A DNA stretch of 31,097 nt from Candidatus Krumholzibacteriia bacterium. GTDB taxonomy: Bacteria > Krumholzibacteriota > Krumholzibacteriia > LZORAL124-64-63. The notes under the pieces were generated by a model. The model made no database searches, was not told where the DNA came from, and was given only the letters and a program-made list of their open reading frames with translations. Location of the stretch: positions 2,743 through 33,839 of the forward strand of contig JALUJS010000173.1 of the NCBI GenBank assembly GCA_027056825.1. The letters are read 5' to 3'. A program made the position numbers and the translations under genes. Below, one piece after another: positions 1 through 9,762 of this stretch. Position 1 is the first letter of the stretch. Every line of letters begins with the position of its first letter.

Positions 1-65
1 GTTTGGCCGATTTGTGCCTTCACGGATTGCCCGAGGTGATCATGCCCCAAAAAGACTGTGAAGGA

Positions 66-105
66 TATTTTCAAAATGGATAGACCATGTCTATTATGGC
101 CATAA
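66..105 (+). promoter_or_regulatory. candidate promoter with overlapping operator-like dyads
   Basis: A -10-like TATTAT (92-97) has a weak TTTCAA (69-74) 17 bp upstream. A 15-bp dyad, ATAGAC-CAT-GTCTAT (80-94), lies between them and runs into the -10. A perfect 12-bp palindrome TTATGGCCATAA (94-105) follows directly. This layout fits a repressor site over a sigma-70-type promoter for the gene at 224. The dyads are seen directly; the regulatory role is inference. Confidence 0.4.
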
Positions 106-148
106 ATATCAACATGTTACCTCCCTATCGCCGACAAATAATCCTCAA

Positions 149-176
149 CCCGGATCGATCCCGGCCGATATCCGGG
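149..176 (+). promoter_or_regulatory. 5' leader inverted repeat before the HD-GYP gene
   Basis: CCCGGAT (149-155) and ATCCGGG (170-176) are perfect inverted arms around a 14-nt loop, about 48 nt before the start codon. If transcribed, this would form a leader hairpin. The function is unknown. Confidence 0.3.
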
Positions 177-223
177 AAACCGAGGGAGAGAACATGGCTC
201 CAGTAGTGAGGGAGTAACGGGAA

Positions 224-1900
224 ATGATGTCGTTCGTTGAAGAACTGGAGATCCTGGGGAGCCGGATTGACGAATTGGGCGATGATGCGGGATCCGCAGC
301 CGGCGCCGATGTGAACCCCGAGCGCGAAACGCGCGAGGCCGTGGGCCGGATCCTTGATGTGGCCATGACCCCGATGAACGTAGTCAAGCAGCTGCACGAG
401 ATGCTCAACGTGTTGATGGAGATTTCGTGGCTGCGGGTGAAAAATAAGGGTGCAATTTTTGTCGCCAACGGCAGGCGGGAACTAGTCATGGTGGCGCAAA
501 AGGGTCTTGACGGGGCTCTTCACGCAACCTGCGCCAAGATCCGTTTCGGGCAGTGCCTGTGCGGCCAGGCCGCGCAGGAAAAGCGGATCATCATGAAAAA
601 CTGCGTCGATCACGATCATCACATCACGTTCGAGGGGATGACGGACCACGGGCACTACTGCGTGCCCCTGCTGGACAACCAGGACGAAATCATCGGGGTG
701 ATGGTGCTCTACCTCAAGGCCGGCCACCAGGGCAGCGAGGAAGAGCAGAGCCTGATGAAAATGCTGGGCAGGGTCGCATCGGGTGTCCTTCTGAACCGCA
801 CCCTGGGGTTGAGGGCGCAGATCAACCGCATTCGCCTGGAGCATGCCCAGTTCGACGTCATCCACAAGCTGGTGGCCGCTTCGGAATACCGGGACAACGA
901 AACCGGGGAGCACATCAAGAGGATGGCTCGTTACTCCGTGGTGCTCGGACGGGGCCTGGGGCTGTCCCGGTCCGAGTTGAAAACCCTGGAGATGGCCGCT
1001 CCCCTGCACGACATCGGCAAGATCGGCGTTCCGGACCGGATCCTGTTGAAGCAGGGCAAGCTCACGGACGAGGAACGGGGTGAGATGCAGTCCCACACGA
1101 CCATCGGCAGCGGGATCCTCGTCGGGATCCATCCTCTGCTGGTTACGGGACGACAAATCGCCGTGAGCCATCATGAAAAATGGGACGGGACGGGGTACCC
1201 CAACGGCCTGAAAGGGGAGGACATTCCCCTGGCGGGGAGGATATGCGCCCTGGCGGACGTGTTCGACGCGTTGACGTCCGCGCGCCCCTACAAGGAGGCC
1301 TGGCCTTTCGACAAGGCGGTTGCGTGGATCGTGGATAAATCAGGGACGCATTTCGACCCCGCGGTGGTCCGGGCCTTTGTGGACGGCCTGGATGAAATCA
1401 GGGAAATTTACCTGATATACGGCGAAGGCCATGCGGACGAGGACTGCACCAGGCTCCCGGATACAATCCAGGTCCAGGAGCCGGTCATGTGCTGGGACGA
1501 ATCCATGTCGGTCGGGGTTGCCTCCATTGACAAGCAACACCAGTTCCTCATCAACCTCATCAACCGGGTTCACTACGCCATCGAGGCCTACCGTCCGCGG
1601 GACATCGTTGACGCCCTGCTGGCCATGAAGTCATATGCCGAAGTCCATTTCGATGAGGAAGAAAAGCTCATGGAAGAGGCCGGGTACCCGGACCTCGAAA
1701 AACACCGCCGCATCCACCACTCGTTCTTCCACAAGACCGAATCCTTCCTCTCGGAACTGGAGGAATCACCTCTGGCTATATGCACCGAAACCGGTCATTA
1801 CCTGACCCGCTGGCTCATGGACCACATCAAGGGAGAAGACAGGGGATATATCCCGTATGTCCTCTCCCGGGCACAGGATGTTGAACCTGTATCCACATAG
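224..1900 (+). CDS. GAF / HD-GYP / bacteriohemerythrin signalling protein (putative c-di-GMP phosphodiesterase)
   Basis: A 558-residue soluble protein with three modules. Residues ~55-195 resemble a GAF domain unusually rich in Cys and His (C103, C111, C113, C127, C146; H130, H132, H133, H142, H144). Residues ~210-400 are an HD-GYP domain with LHDIGKIG (H262, D263) and HHEKWDGTGYP (316-326), including the GYP signature, so hydrolysis of cyclic di-GMP is expected. Residues ~424-550 are a hemerythrin domain retaining all seven di-iron ligands by pattern: H439, H475, E479, H494, H498, H534, D539. Known family behaviour suggests that O2 or redox state sensed by the di-iron site (and perhaps the GAF) tunes phosphodiesterase activity. 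The start follows a GGGAGT purine stretch; a second ATG is adjacent. The gene is monocistronic and separated from the atp operon by stem-loops. No transmembrane segment is seen. Confidence 0.93.
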   Translation: MMSFVEELEILGSRIDELGDDAGSAAGADVNPERETREAVGRILDVAMTPMNVVKQLHEMLNVLMEISWLRVKNKGAIFVANGRRELVMVAQKGLDGALHATCAKIRFGQCLCGQAAQEKRIIMKNCVDHDHHITFEGMTDHGHYCVPLLDNQDEIIGVMVLYLKAGHQGSEEEQSLMKMLGRVASGVLLNRTLGLRAQINRIRLEHAQFDVIHKLVAASEYRDNETGEHIKRMARYSVVLGRGLGLSRSELKTLEMAAPLHDIGKIGVPDRILLKQGKLTDEERGEMQSHTTIGSGILVGIHPLLVTGRQIAVSHHEKWDGTGYPNGLKGEDIPLAGRICALADVFDALTSARPYKEAWPFDKAVAWIVDKSGTHFDPAVVRAFVDGLDEIREIYLIYGEGHADEDCTRLPDTIQVQEPVMCWDESMSVGVASIDKQHQFLINLINRVHYAIEAYRPRDIVDALLAMKSYAEVHFDEEEKLMEEAGYPDLEKHRRIHHSFFHKTESFLSELEESPLAICTETGHYLTRWLMDHIKGEDRGYIPYVLSRAQDVEPVST

Positions 1901-1921
1901 CCCGCCTGTGTGACGGGGCCC

Positions 1922-1987
1922 CCGGCGGCCGCCGGTCACCGATGACGGTCGTCATGGAACCCCCTCCCGGCGCCCGGCCGGGTGGGG
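1922..1987 (+). terminator. stem-loops between the HD-GYP gene and the atp operon
   Basis: A perfect palindrome CCGGCGGCCGCCGG (1922-1935) is followed by a longer hairpin. In that hairpin CCCGGC (1966-1971) pairs with GCCGGG (1977-1982) over a 5-nt loop, and after one T-T mismatch CCCC (1961-1964) pairs with GGGG (1984-1987). No U-tract follows, so this may be a transcript 3' end or Rho-assisted site rather than a classic intrinsic terminator. Confidence 0.4.
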
Positions 1988-1998
1988 TCTCCCCCCCT

Positions 1999-2056
1999 TG
2001 TCCGGAACCTGTCCGGAAACCTGCCGTCATTTTTTGACATCTCTTGTCATTTGACC
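1999..2056 (+). promoter_or_regulatory. candidate regulatory region of the atp operon: tandem repeats plus dyad
   Basis: TGTCCGGAACC (1999-2009) is repeated in tandem as TGTCCGGAAACC (2010-2021), each copy containing the palindrome TCCGGA. Downstream, TGACA-TCTCT-TGTCA (2035-2049) is a perfect dyad overlapping a consensus TTGACA (2034-2039). A TTGACC follows at 2051-2056. A convincing -10 at standard spacing is not visible, so a regulated or non-sigma-70 promoter is possible. The repeats are seen directly; the regulatory role is inferred from their position ahead of the operon. Confidence 0.4.
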
Positions 2057-2131
2057 ATCTTTACCTGCGATCAGGCGCCCCGAACTGGCGGGTCGCCCGA
2101 CCACGCACCCGAGCAAGAGGAAATCGCCGTT

Positions 2132-2587
2132 TTGAACGCATCTCTCCTTGCCCGAGTCCGCTTATGGACTATTTTACTCGCGATACCGGCGGCCGGCGCA
2201 TGTTGGCCGCTTTTGTCCGGCGCCTTCGCCCTGGGCGTTCTGGCGACGGCCCTGTGGGCGGTGGCGGGTTTCTTCGTCCTGGAGCGGCTGCTGCAGGCGG
2301 CGGTTGTTCCTCCGGGGGCTCCCCGCAACGGATTCACCGTATTTCTGTGGGGCGTGGCGAAATTGGCTATTTACGGACTTGCGGTGTGGGTGTTATTTTC
2401 CCGCCCGTTCCCGGGGATGAGCCATGTCGTCGGCCTGACGATCATGATCGCCGTCCTGGCCGTCATCGGAGCCGGGGCGCGGTCCCGGGAAATCAAGGAT
2501 CTGAAGTCCGGACAACAGGTCACCCCCTCCGGCATCACCCCTGGTCATTCACGGGAAGCGCGGGATGGACGCGATGACGAGGATTAA
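2132..2587 (+). CDS. atpI: AtpI-like membrane protein heading the ATP synthase operon
   Basis: About 151 residues from the TTG at 2132, chosen because AGAGGA (2116-2121) precedes it; a longer upstream ATG (1982) would add low-complexity sequence with no ribosome site. Four hydrophobic segments are visible: two in the first ~65 residues and two around the FTVFLWGVAKLAIYGL and HVVGLTIMIAVLAVIGAG stretches. A short charged tail follows. Small four-helix proteins at this position are AtpI family members, which assist c-ring assembly or Mg2+ uptake and are poorly conserved. The assignment rests on topology and on its place 1 nt upstream of atpB rather than on strong sequence motifs. Confidence 0.7.
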   Translation: MNASLLARVRLWTILLAIPAAGACWPLLSGAFALGVLATALWAVAGFFVLERLLQAAVVPPGAPRNGFTVFLWGVAKLAIYGLAVWVLFSRPFPGMSHVVGLTIMIAVLAVIGAGARSREIKDLKSGQQVTPSGITPGHSREARDGRDDED

Positions 2588-2588
2588 G

Positions 2589-3647
2589 ATGAGCGGGAAA
2601 ACATCCCTGGCCCTGTGTGCGACCCTGATCCTCGCCTTCGGGGTGTTCGGCGCCGCTTCCCCTGCGGCGGCCCAGCATGACGCCCACCATGACGCGGCCC
2701 AGGCCCACGAACAGGTCCATCAGCAGGCCGACGAGCACCACGCCCATGATGACGCCGCGGTCGCTCACGCCGGGGATGAGGCCCACGCCGAACACACCGA
2801 ACACACCGAACACGCCGAGCATGGCGAACACGAAGGCGGTCACGCCGGCGCCCACCTGCCCAACCTGGTGAGCCTCATCGCCGAATTGCTGCCGCCTTCG
2901 GTGGCCGCGGTGCTGGAAAACTTCATCGATCCCATCTTCAGCCTGCTCATGGCCCTGCTGGTGAGCATCTTCTTCATCGTGCTGGCCCGGCAGTTGTCGG
3001 TGCGCAACCCCGGCCGCAAGCAGATGTTCGTCGAATTGTTCTTCGGTTGGCTTTACGACCTGTTCCGCGAGGTGCTGGGCGACGAGGCCCGCCGCTACAC
3101 GCCCTACCTGGGCACCCTGTTCATCTTCATCCTGGTGAACAACTTCTGCGGGATGCTGCCCCTGGGTCACTCGGCCACCAGCAGCTTCGCCACCACCACC
3201 TTCGCCCTGGGCGCCCTGACCTTCCTCTACGTGCAGGGCATCGCCCTGAAGAAGAACGGGATCGTGGGCTACCTGCACCACATGGCCGGCTCGCCCACCA
3301 CCGGGCTGGAGTGGGGCTTCTCCGTGCTGCTGTTCCCCCTGCACCTGCTGGGCGAGCTGATCAAGCCCATCAGCCTCAGCCTGCGTCTGTTCGGCAACAT
3401 CTTCGGGGAAGACACCCTGGTGGCCACCATGGTGCTGATGGGAACCGGCATCATCTACAAGTTGACCGGAGCGGGCACCCTTTCGGGTTACCTGCCGGGG
3501 ATTCCCCTGCAGTTCCCGTTCTACTTCCTGGGCCTGTTGTCCAGCACCATCCAGGCGCTGGTCTTCACGCTCCTGTCCACGGTTTACATTGCCCTGTGGC
3601 TCCCCCACGGCGATCACGGCGATCACGGGGAGGCCCACGGGCATTGA
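2589..3647 (+). CDS. atpB: F0 ATP synthase subunit a with signal peptide and His-rich N-terminus
   Basis: 352 residues from ATG 2589, which GAGGA (2579-2583) supports; an in-frame ATG at 2565 overlaps atpI and lacks a site. Subunit a forms the ion half-channels next to the c-ring. The conserved helix is present (ISLSLRLFGNIFGEDTLVATM), with the essential arginine in SLRLFGN, as is the last-helix STIQALVFTLL stretch. Residues 1-28 look like a cleavable signal peptide ending AAA-Q. The next ~60 residues contain 17 histidines interspersed with Asp and Glu. The extreme C-terminus is also His-rich (HGDHGDHGEAHGH). The core after residue ~90 is ordinary. The extension would lie on the periplasmic side and could bind metal or protons; that role is inferred, not shown. 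Confidence 0.95.
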   Translation: MSGKTSLALCATLILAFGVFGAASPAAAQHDAHHDAAQAHEQVHQQADEHHAHDDAAVAHAGDEAHAEHTEHTEHAEHGEHEGGHAGAHLPNLVSLIAELLPPSVAAVLENFIDPIFSLLMALLVSIFFIVLARQLSVRNPGRKQMFVELFFGWLYDLFREVLGDEARRYTPYLGTLFIFILVNNFCGMLPLGHSATSSFATTTFALGALTFLYVQGIALKKNGIVGYLHHMAGSPTTGLEWGFSVLLFPLHLLGELIKPISLSLRLFGNIFGEDTLVATMVLMGTGIIYKLTGAGTLSGYLPGIPLQFPFYFLGLLSSTIQALVFTLLSTVYIALWLPHGDHGDHGEAHGH

Positions 3648-3649
3648 GG

Positions 3650-3683
3650 GGGCCGCAAGGCCCGCAACGGCGGGGCAACCCGC
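3650..3683 (+). promoter_or_regulatory. two tandem GCAA-tetraloop hairpins in the atpB-atpE spacer
   Basis: GGGCC-GCAA-GGCCC (3650-3663) and GCGGG-GCAA-CCCGC (3670-3683) are perfect 5-bp stems, each capped by a GNRA tetraloop. They lie between the atpB stop and the atpE ribosome site. Such intercistronic stem-loops can stabilise or define processed mRNA ends. Here they would favour high expression of the c subunit, which is needed in many copies. The structures are read from sequence; the role is inference. Confidence 0.5.
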
Positions 3684-3723
3684 GAGCTTGAACGCGCAAC
3701 GCACGCGCCAAAAGGAGACGACA

Positions 3724-3951
3724 ATGACTGGGAACATTGTGGGACTGGCTCTTCCGATTGGTCTGGGCCTGGCGGCCCTGGGTAGCGGACTCGGCCTGGG
3801 CAAGGCCATCGAGGGCGGCATGAACGCCATGGGGCGTCAGCCCGAAGCCATTGGTCAGATCCAGACGGCCATGATCATCGGCTGCGCCTTCATCGAGGCC
3901 CTGACGATCTACTCGCTGATCGCCACCCTCATGCTGATGGGCAAGGTCTAA
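3724..3951 (+). CDS. atpE: F0 ATP synthase subunit c (proteolipid)
   Basis: 75 residues from ATG 3724, preceded by AAAGGAGA. It is a two-helix hairpin: residues ~4-28 form a glycine-rich helix (GLGLAALGSGLGLGKAIEG), the polar loop is GRQPE (37-41), and residues ~46-72 form the second helix, carrying the ion-binding carboxylate E58 in FIEALTIYSL. Compared with the Na+-type c subunit of Ilyobacter, the Ser and Thr after the carboxylate are A59 and L60, and the first-helix Gln position is L25. The site therefore looks proton-type. Longer in-frame starts upstream only read through the spacer. The gene is bracketed by strong stem-loops. Confidence 0.96.
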   Translation: MTGNIVGLALPIGLGLAALGSGLGLGKAIEGGMNAMGRQPEAIGQIQTAMIIGCAFIEALTIYSLIATLMLMGKV

Positions 3952-3986
3952 GCGACGGGAACTCATCCCGCGTGCGTTGATCGGAG

Positions 3987-4007
3987 GGGGACGGCCCGAC
4001 CGTCCCC
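3987..4007 (+). promoter_or_regulatory. 8-bp stem-loop between atpE and atpF
   Basis: GGGGACGG (3987-3994) pairs perfectly with CCGTCCCC (4000-4007) over loop CCCGA. No T-run follows immediately, so a 3' stabilising element or attenuator downstream of atpE is more likely than a full terminator. Confidence 0.5.
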
Positions 4008-4055
4008 GCTTCGGCCGACGAAACCGGTTTTTCCCATCCGGAAGGTGAATCCGTC

Positions 4056-4556
4056 ATGGATATGGTAATGCCCAAACTTCCCCAGCTGCTGACCACCGCG
4101 GTGGGCTTCCTGCTGTTCGTGTGGGTGCTGGCCAAGTTCGCCTGGGGTCCGATCCTGAACCTGCTCGACCAGCGGCGCGAGAAGATCGAGTCCGACTTCA
4201 AGGCCGCCGAGTCGAACCTCGCCGAGTCCGAGCAGCTCAAGCACGAGTTCGAACTCAAGCTGAGCGACATCAAGGTCATCGAGCGGGAGAAGGTCCAGGA
4301 GGCGGTCAAGAAGGGCGAGCAGCTGAGCGAGTCCATCGTCACCAAGGCCCGCCACCAGGCCGAGGAAGTCAAGCACAAGGCCGAGCAGGACATCGACATG
4401 GAACTGCACAAGGCCCAGCTCGAGCTGCGGGACTCGGTGGTGGATATGGCCATCGGGGCCGCGGAGAAGGTCATCGGCGAGCGGCTGGACGACGAACTGC
4501 ACCGCAAGCTGATCCTCCAGTACATCGAACAGGTCGGGGAGCAGCCCCATGCGTGA
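4056..4556 (+). CDS. atpF: F0 ATP synthase subunit b
   Basis: 166 residues. One N-terminal transmembrane helix (~residues 10-30, LLTTAVGFLLFVWVLAKFAW) carries the usual PILNLLDQRREKIESDF continuation. A long, charged, helical stalk with coiled-coil character follows to the end. The peripheral stalk dimer connects subunit a with delta and the F1 head. The start is preceded by GGAAGGTG at suitable distance. The C-terminus overlaps atpH by 8 nt (ATGCGTGA). There is a single b gene, with no b' copy nearby, so the stalk is expected to be a homodimer. Confidence 0.96.
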   Translation: MDMVMPKLPQLLTTAVGFLLFVWVLAKFAWGPILNLLDQRREKIESDFKAAESNLAESEQLKHEFELKLSDIKVIEREKVQEAVKKGEQLSESIVTKARHQAEEVKHKAEQDIDMELHKAQLELRDSVVDMAIGAAEKVIGERLDDELHRKLILQYIEQVGEQPHA

Positions 4557-5097
4557 TCGCAAGGTCGCAACGAGATACGCGGGGGCCCTGCTGGCTTCGG
4601 CCAAGGAGGCCGGCGTACTCGACGGCGTGGCCGAGTCGTTCGCCGCGGTTGACGCCGTGGTGCGCGACAACCGCGACCTGGTGGTGTTCCTGGACAGTCC
4701 CCAGGTGCCGGTGGCGGAGAAGAAGAAGCTCCTGAAGGACGTGTTCGGCGGCAAGATCGAGGATCTGCTGCTGACCTTCTTCTACCTGCTGATCGACAAG
4801 AACCGCATCGAGAACCTGCGCGACATCGCCGAGGTCTTCGCCGACCTGGTCGAACAGGAACGCGGGGTGCTGCGCGCGGGCGTGGTCACCGCGGTGCCGC
4901 TGGCCGAGGATCTGGAAGCCTCGCTGCGGGACAAGCTGGCGGCGATGACCGGCAAGACGGTCATCCTGGAAAAGAAAGTCGATCCCGGCGTCATCGGCGG
5001 GGTCTGCGTCACCATGGGGGACAGGATCCTCGACGGCACGGTGCGCGCGAACCTGGACCGGCTGCGCAAGCAGCTTGCAGAGGCCCCGGTACGCTGA
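4549..5097 (+). CDS. atpH: F1 ATP synthase subunit delta
   Basis: 182 residues, the usual length. The N-terminal helical domain begins KVATRYAGALLASAKEAGVLDGV, matching the family's RYA.AL start. The C-terminal part contains GVLRAGVVTAVPL followed by KVDPGVIGGVCVTMGDRILDGTVRANLDRLRKQL, the conserved G-D--ID-S-----L element with V/T variation. It links the b stalk to the top of the alpha3beta3 hexamer. It is translationally coupled to atpF by overlap. Confidence 0.95.
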   Translation: MRDRKVATRYAGALLASAKEAGVLDGVAESFAAVDAVVRDNRDLVVFLDSPQVPVAEKKKLLKDVFGGKIEDLLLTFFYLLIDKNRIENLRDIAEVFADLVEQERGVLRAGVVTAVPLAEDLEASLRDKLAAMTGKTVILEKKVDPGVIGGVCVTMGDRILDGTVRANLDRLRKQLAEAPVR

Positions 5098-5146
5098 CCC
5101 CTGTCGGCGCCGGGAACCCTGAGAGTATTCAACGAGGAGATGGGCA

Positions 5147-6652
<1,506 letters not shown>

Positions 6653-6690
6653 GCCCGCGGCGCAGCGCAACAGAGCGCAGGAGGTAACCC

Positions 6691-7563
6691 GTGGCGGGAG
6701 CCGGGGTCAAGATACTCAACAAGCGGATCCGCTCGGTAAAGAACACCCAGCAGATCACCAAGGCCATGAAGATGGTCGCCGCGGCCAAGCTGCAGCGCCA
6801 GCAGGGCAAGATGCTGGCCGCGCGCCCCTATGCGCGGAAGCTCACCGAGCTGATGCAGCAGCTGGCGTCCAAGGCCGAGATCGCCGATCCGCTGTTCGAG
6901 GTGCGGCCCGTGCAGAAGCGCCTGTTCCTGGTGATCACCTCCGACAAGGGCCTGTGCGGGTCCTACAACATGAACATCATCAAGCTGGCCCACCAGGCGG
7001 TGGACCGGTCTGTGGCCGACGGCGTCGAGACCGCCGTCTACGCCATCGGGCGCAAGGGCGCCGAGTACTTCCGCAAACGGGGCTACACCGTGTTCGCCAG
7101 CCACGAGGACTTCGGCGGCGACGCGGACAGCTCCCAGGGGAAGATGGTGGGCGACACCGCGGTGGGCGCCTTCCTGGATGGAACCTTCGACGAGGTGCGC
7201 GTGATCTACGCCGCCTTCGTCAGCACCATGACCCAGAAGCCGGTGGACCAGCCCCTGCTGCCCATCGCTCCGGACGCCATGGACGGCGCCGACGGGGAAG
7301 GCGCGGGGCAGGACTACATCTGGGAACCGAGCCAGGCCGAGCTGTTCGGCGTGCTGGTCCCCCTGTACCTGCGCAACCGGGTCTTCATGACCCTGAGCGA
7401 GGCGTTCACCAGCGAGCACGCGGCGCGCATGACGAGCATGAGCGCCGCGACCGAGAACGCCGGCGAGCTCATCGACGCCCTGACGCTGCAACGCAACCGC
7501 GAGCGCCAGGCCGCCATCACTTCGGAGTTGCTGGATATCGTGGGCGGCGCCAACGCCCTCTAG
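6691..7563 (+). CDS. atpG: F1 ATP synthase subunit gamma
   Basis: 290 residues from GTG 6691, with CAGGAGG just upstream. The N-terminal helix KILNKRIRSVKNTQQITKAMKMVAAAKLQ and the C-terminal helix AMTSMSAATENAGELIDALTLQRNRERQAAITSEL (read as RMTSMSAATENA) are the classic coiled-coil halves that rotate inside the hexamer. The central domain contains TSDKGLCGSYN. A short acidic, glycine-rich stretch (APDAMDGADGEGAG, ~residues 193-206) replaces the usual linker before the YIWEPS strand, a common variable position in the family. Confidence 0.97.
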   Translation: MAGAGVKILNKRIRSVKNTQQITKAMKMVAAAKLQRQQGKMLAARPYARKLTELMQQLASKAEIADPLFEVRPVQKRLFLVITSDKGLCGSYNMNIIKLAHQAVDRSVADGVETAVYAIGRKGAEYFRKRGYTVFASHEDFGGDADSSQGKMVGDTAVGAFLDGTFDEVRVIYAAFVSTMTQKPVDQPLLPIAPDAMDGADGEGAGQDYIWEPSQAELFGVLVPLYLRNRVFMTLSEAFTSEHAARMTSMSAATENAGELIDALTLQRNRERQAAITSELLDIVGGANAL

Positions 7564-7621
7564 GATTTCGCGGGGGCCTGAGGCCTCCATGATGCAGAGC
7601 ATGCAAGGAGAGGAAAGAAAC

Positions 7622-9034
<1,413 letters not shown>

Positions 9035-9037
9035 ACC

Positions 9038-9448
9038 ATGGCCCGGTCCTTCAAGGTCGTGATCGTCACCCCGGACAAGACCGCCTACGAGGGCGAAGCC
9101 ATCTCGGCGGTCATCCCGGGTCTGGCCGGATACATCGGCATCTGGGCGAATCACGCGCCCTTGGTTGCCGCGGTGATCCCCGGGGTGGTGACCCTGAAGA
9201 AGGACGATGCCGGCAGCGAGCTGCGCATGGCCGTGGGCAGCGGTTTCGTCGAGGTCTCGGACAACACGGTCAACCTCATGGTCGAGACCTGCGAGGTCGC
9301 CGGCGAAATCGACGTCGATCGCGCGGAGAAGGCCCTGGAACGCGCCCGTCGCCGCCTGGCCGACATGCAGGAGGACATCGACCGCGAACGGGCCCGCCTG
9401 GCCGTGGCCCGCGCCCAGGCGCGGCTGAGAGCCGCCGGGAAGAAATAA
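9038..9448 (+). CDS. atpC: F1 ATP synthase subunit epsilon
   Basis: 136 residues. The N-terminal beta-sandwich (KVVIVTPDKTAYEGEAISAVIPGLAGYIGIWANHAPLVAAV) matches the family. The C-terminal two-helix, arginine- and alanine-rich domain (~85-136) is the extendable inhibitory arm. It begins 3 nt after the atpD stop, with GGAGGG as ribosome site. It is the last gene of the operon and is followed by a strong intrinsic terminator. Confidence 0.96.
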   Translation: MARSFKVVIVTPDKTAYEGEAISAVIPGLAGYIGIWANHAPLVAAVIPGVVTLKKDDAGSELRMAVGSGFVEVSDNTVNLMVETCEVAGEIDVDRAEKALERARRRLADMQEDIDRERARLAVARAQARLRAAGKK

Positions 9449-9471
9449 ATGTCCTGAATTTTCGGGTAGTG

Positions 9472-9499
9472 AAGGGGCGCTCGCAGGAGCGCCCCTTTT
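9472..9499 (+). terminator. intrinsic terminator of the atp operon
   Basis: GGGGCGCTC (9474-9482) pairs perfectly with GAGCGCCCC (9487-9495) over the loop GCAG; flanking AA and TT extend the stem. A T-run (9496-9499) follows. It is correctly placed 23 nt after atpC. Confidence 0.9.
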
Positions 9500-9638
9500 G
9501 CGTTGAAAACATGAACAGAGGCGCGTTGAAGACTTATACGCGCGCAACTTGCTGCAAAACAAGAGAATGACCCCGTTTCGCCCCGTGGAGCCCCCGCATC
9601 CGCTGATATTTTCTACGATTTTCAGGGCCAGGAAGGTG

Positions 9639-9669
9639 TTGAATTTTCCGTAAGTTATTTTGGTACAAT
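9639..9669 (+). promoter_or_regulatory. candidate extended -10 promoter for the GcvH-like gene
   Basis: The 9500-9762 gap is AT-richer than its surroundings. TGG-TACAAT (9661-9669) is a good extended -10. A TTGAAT (9639-9644) lies 19 bp upstream, slightly long spacing that an extended -10 tolerates. The gene starts about 90 nt downstream behind GGAGGTAAG. Nothing else coding is visible in this gap. Confidence 0.45.
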
Positions 9670-9762
9670 ATGTTAACAAATTGGCACCTCCAATGCAATG
9701 CCTTGGGTGACGAAGGCAATGAAAGGCAGGTCCCGCGAGGGACATAGACGGAGGTAAGAACA

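Noticed and set aside
2767..2858. CRISPR-like or microsatellite repeat (GAACACACC units)
   Set aside because: The short GAACACACC-type repeat is the in-frame coding of the His/Glu/Thr stretch of AtpB (EHTEHTEHAEH), not an array.
2535..3830. Long minus-strand open frame of 431 codons across atpB
   Set aside because: It is antisense to atpB and atpE, Gln/Gly/Val-rich as expected from GC-rich antisense, with no family resemblance; the plus-strand genes are unambiguous.
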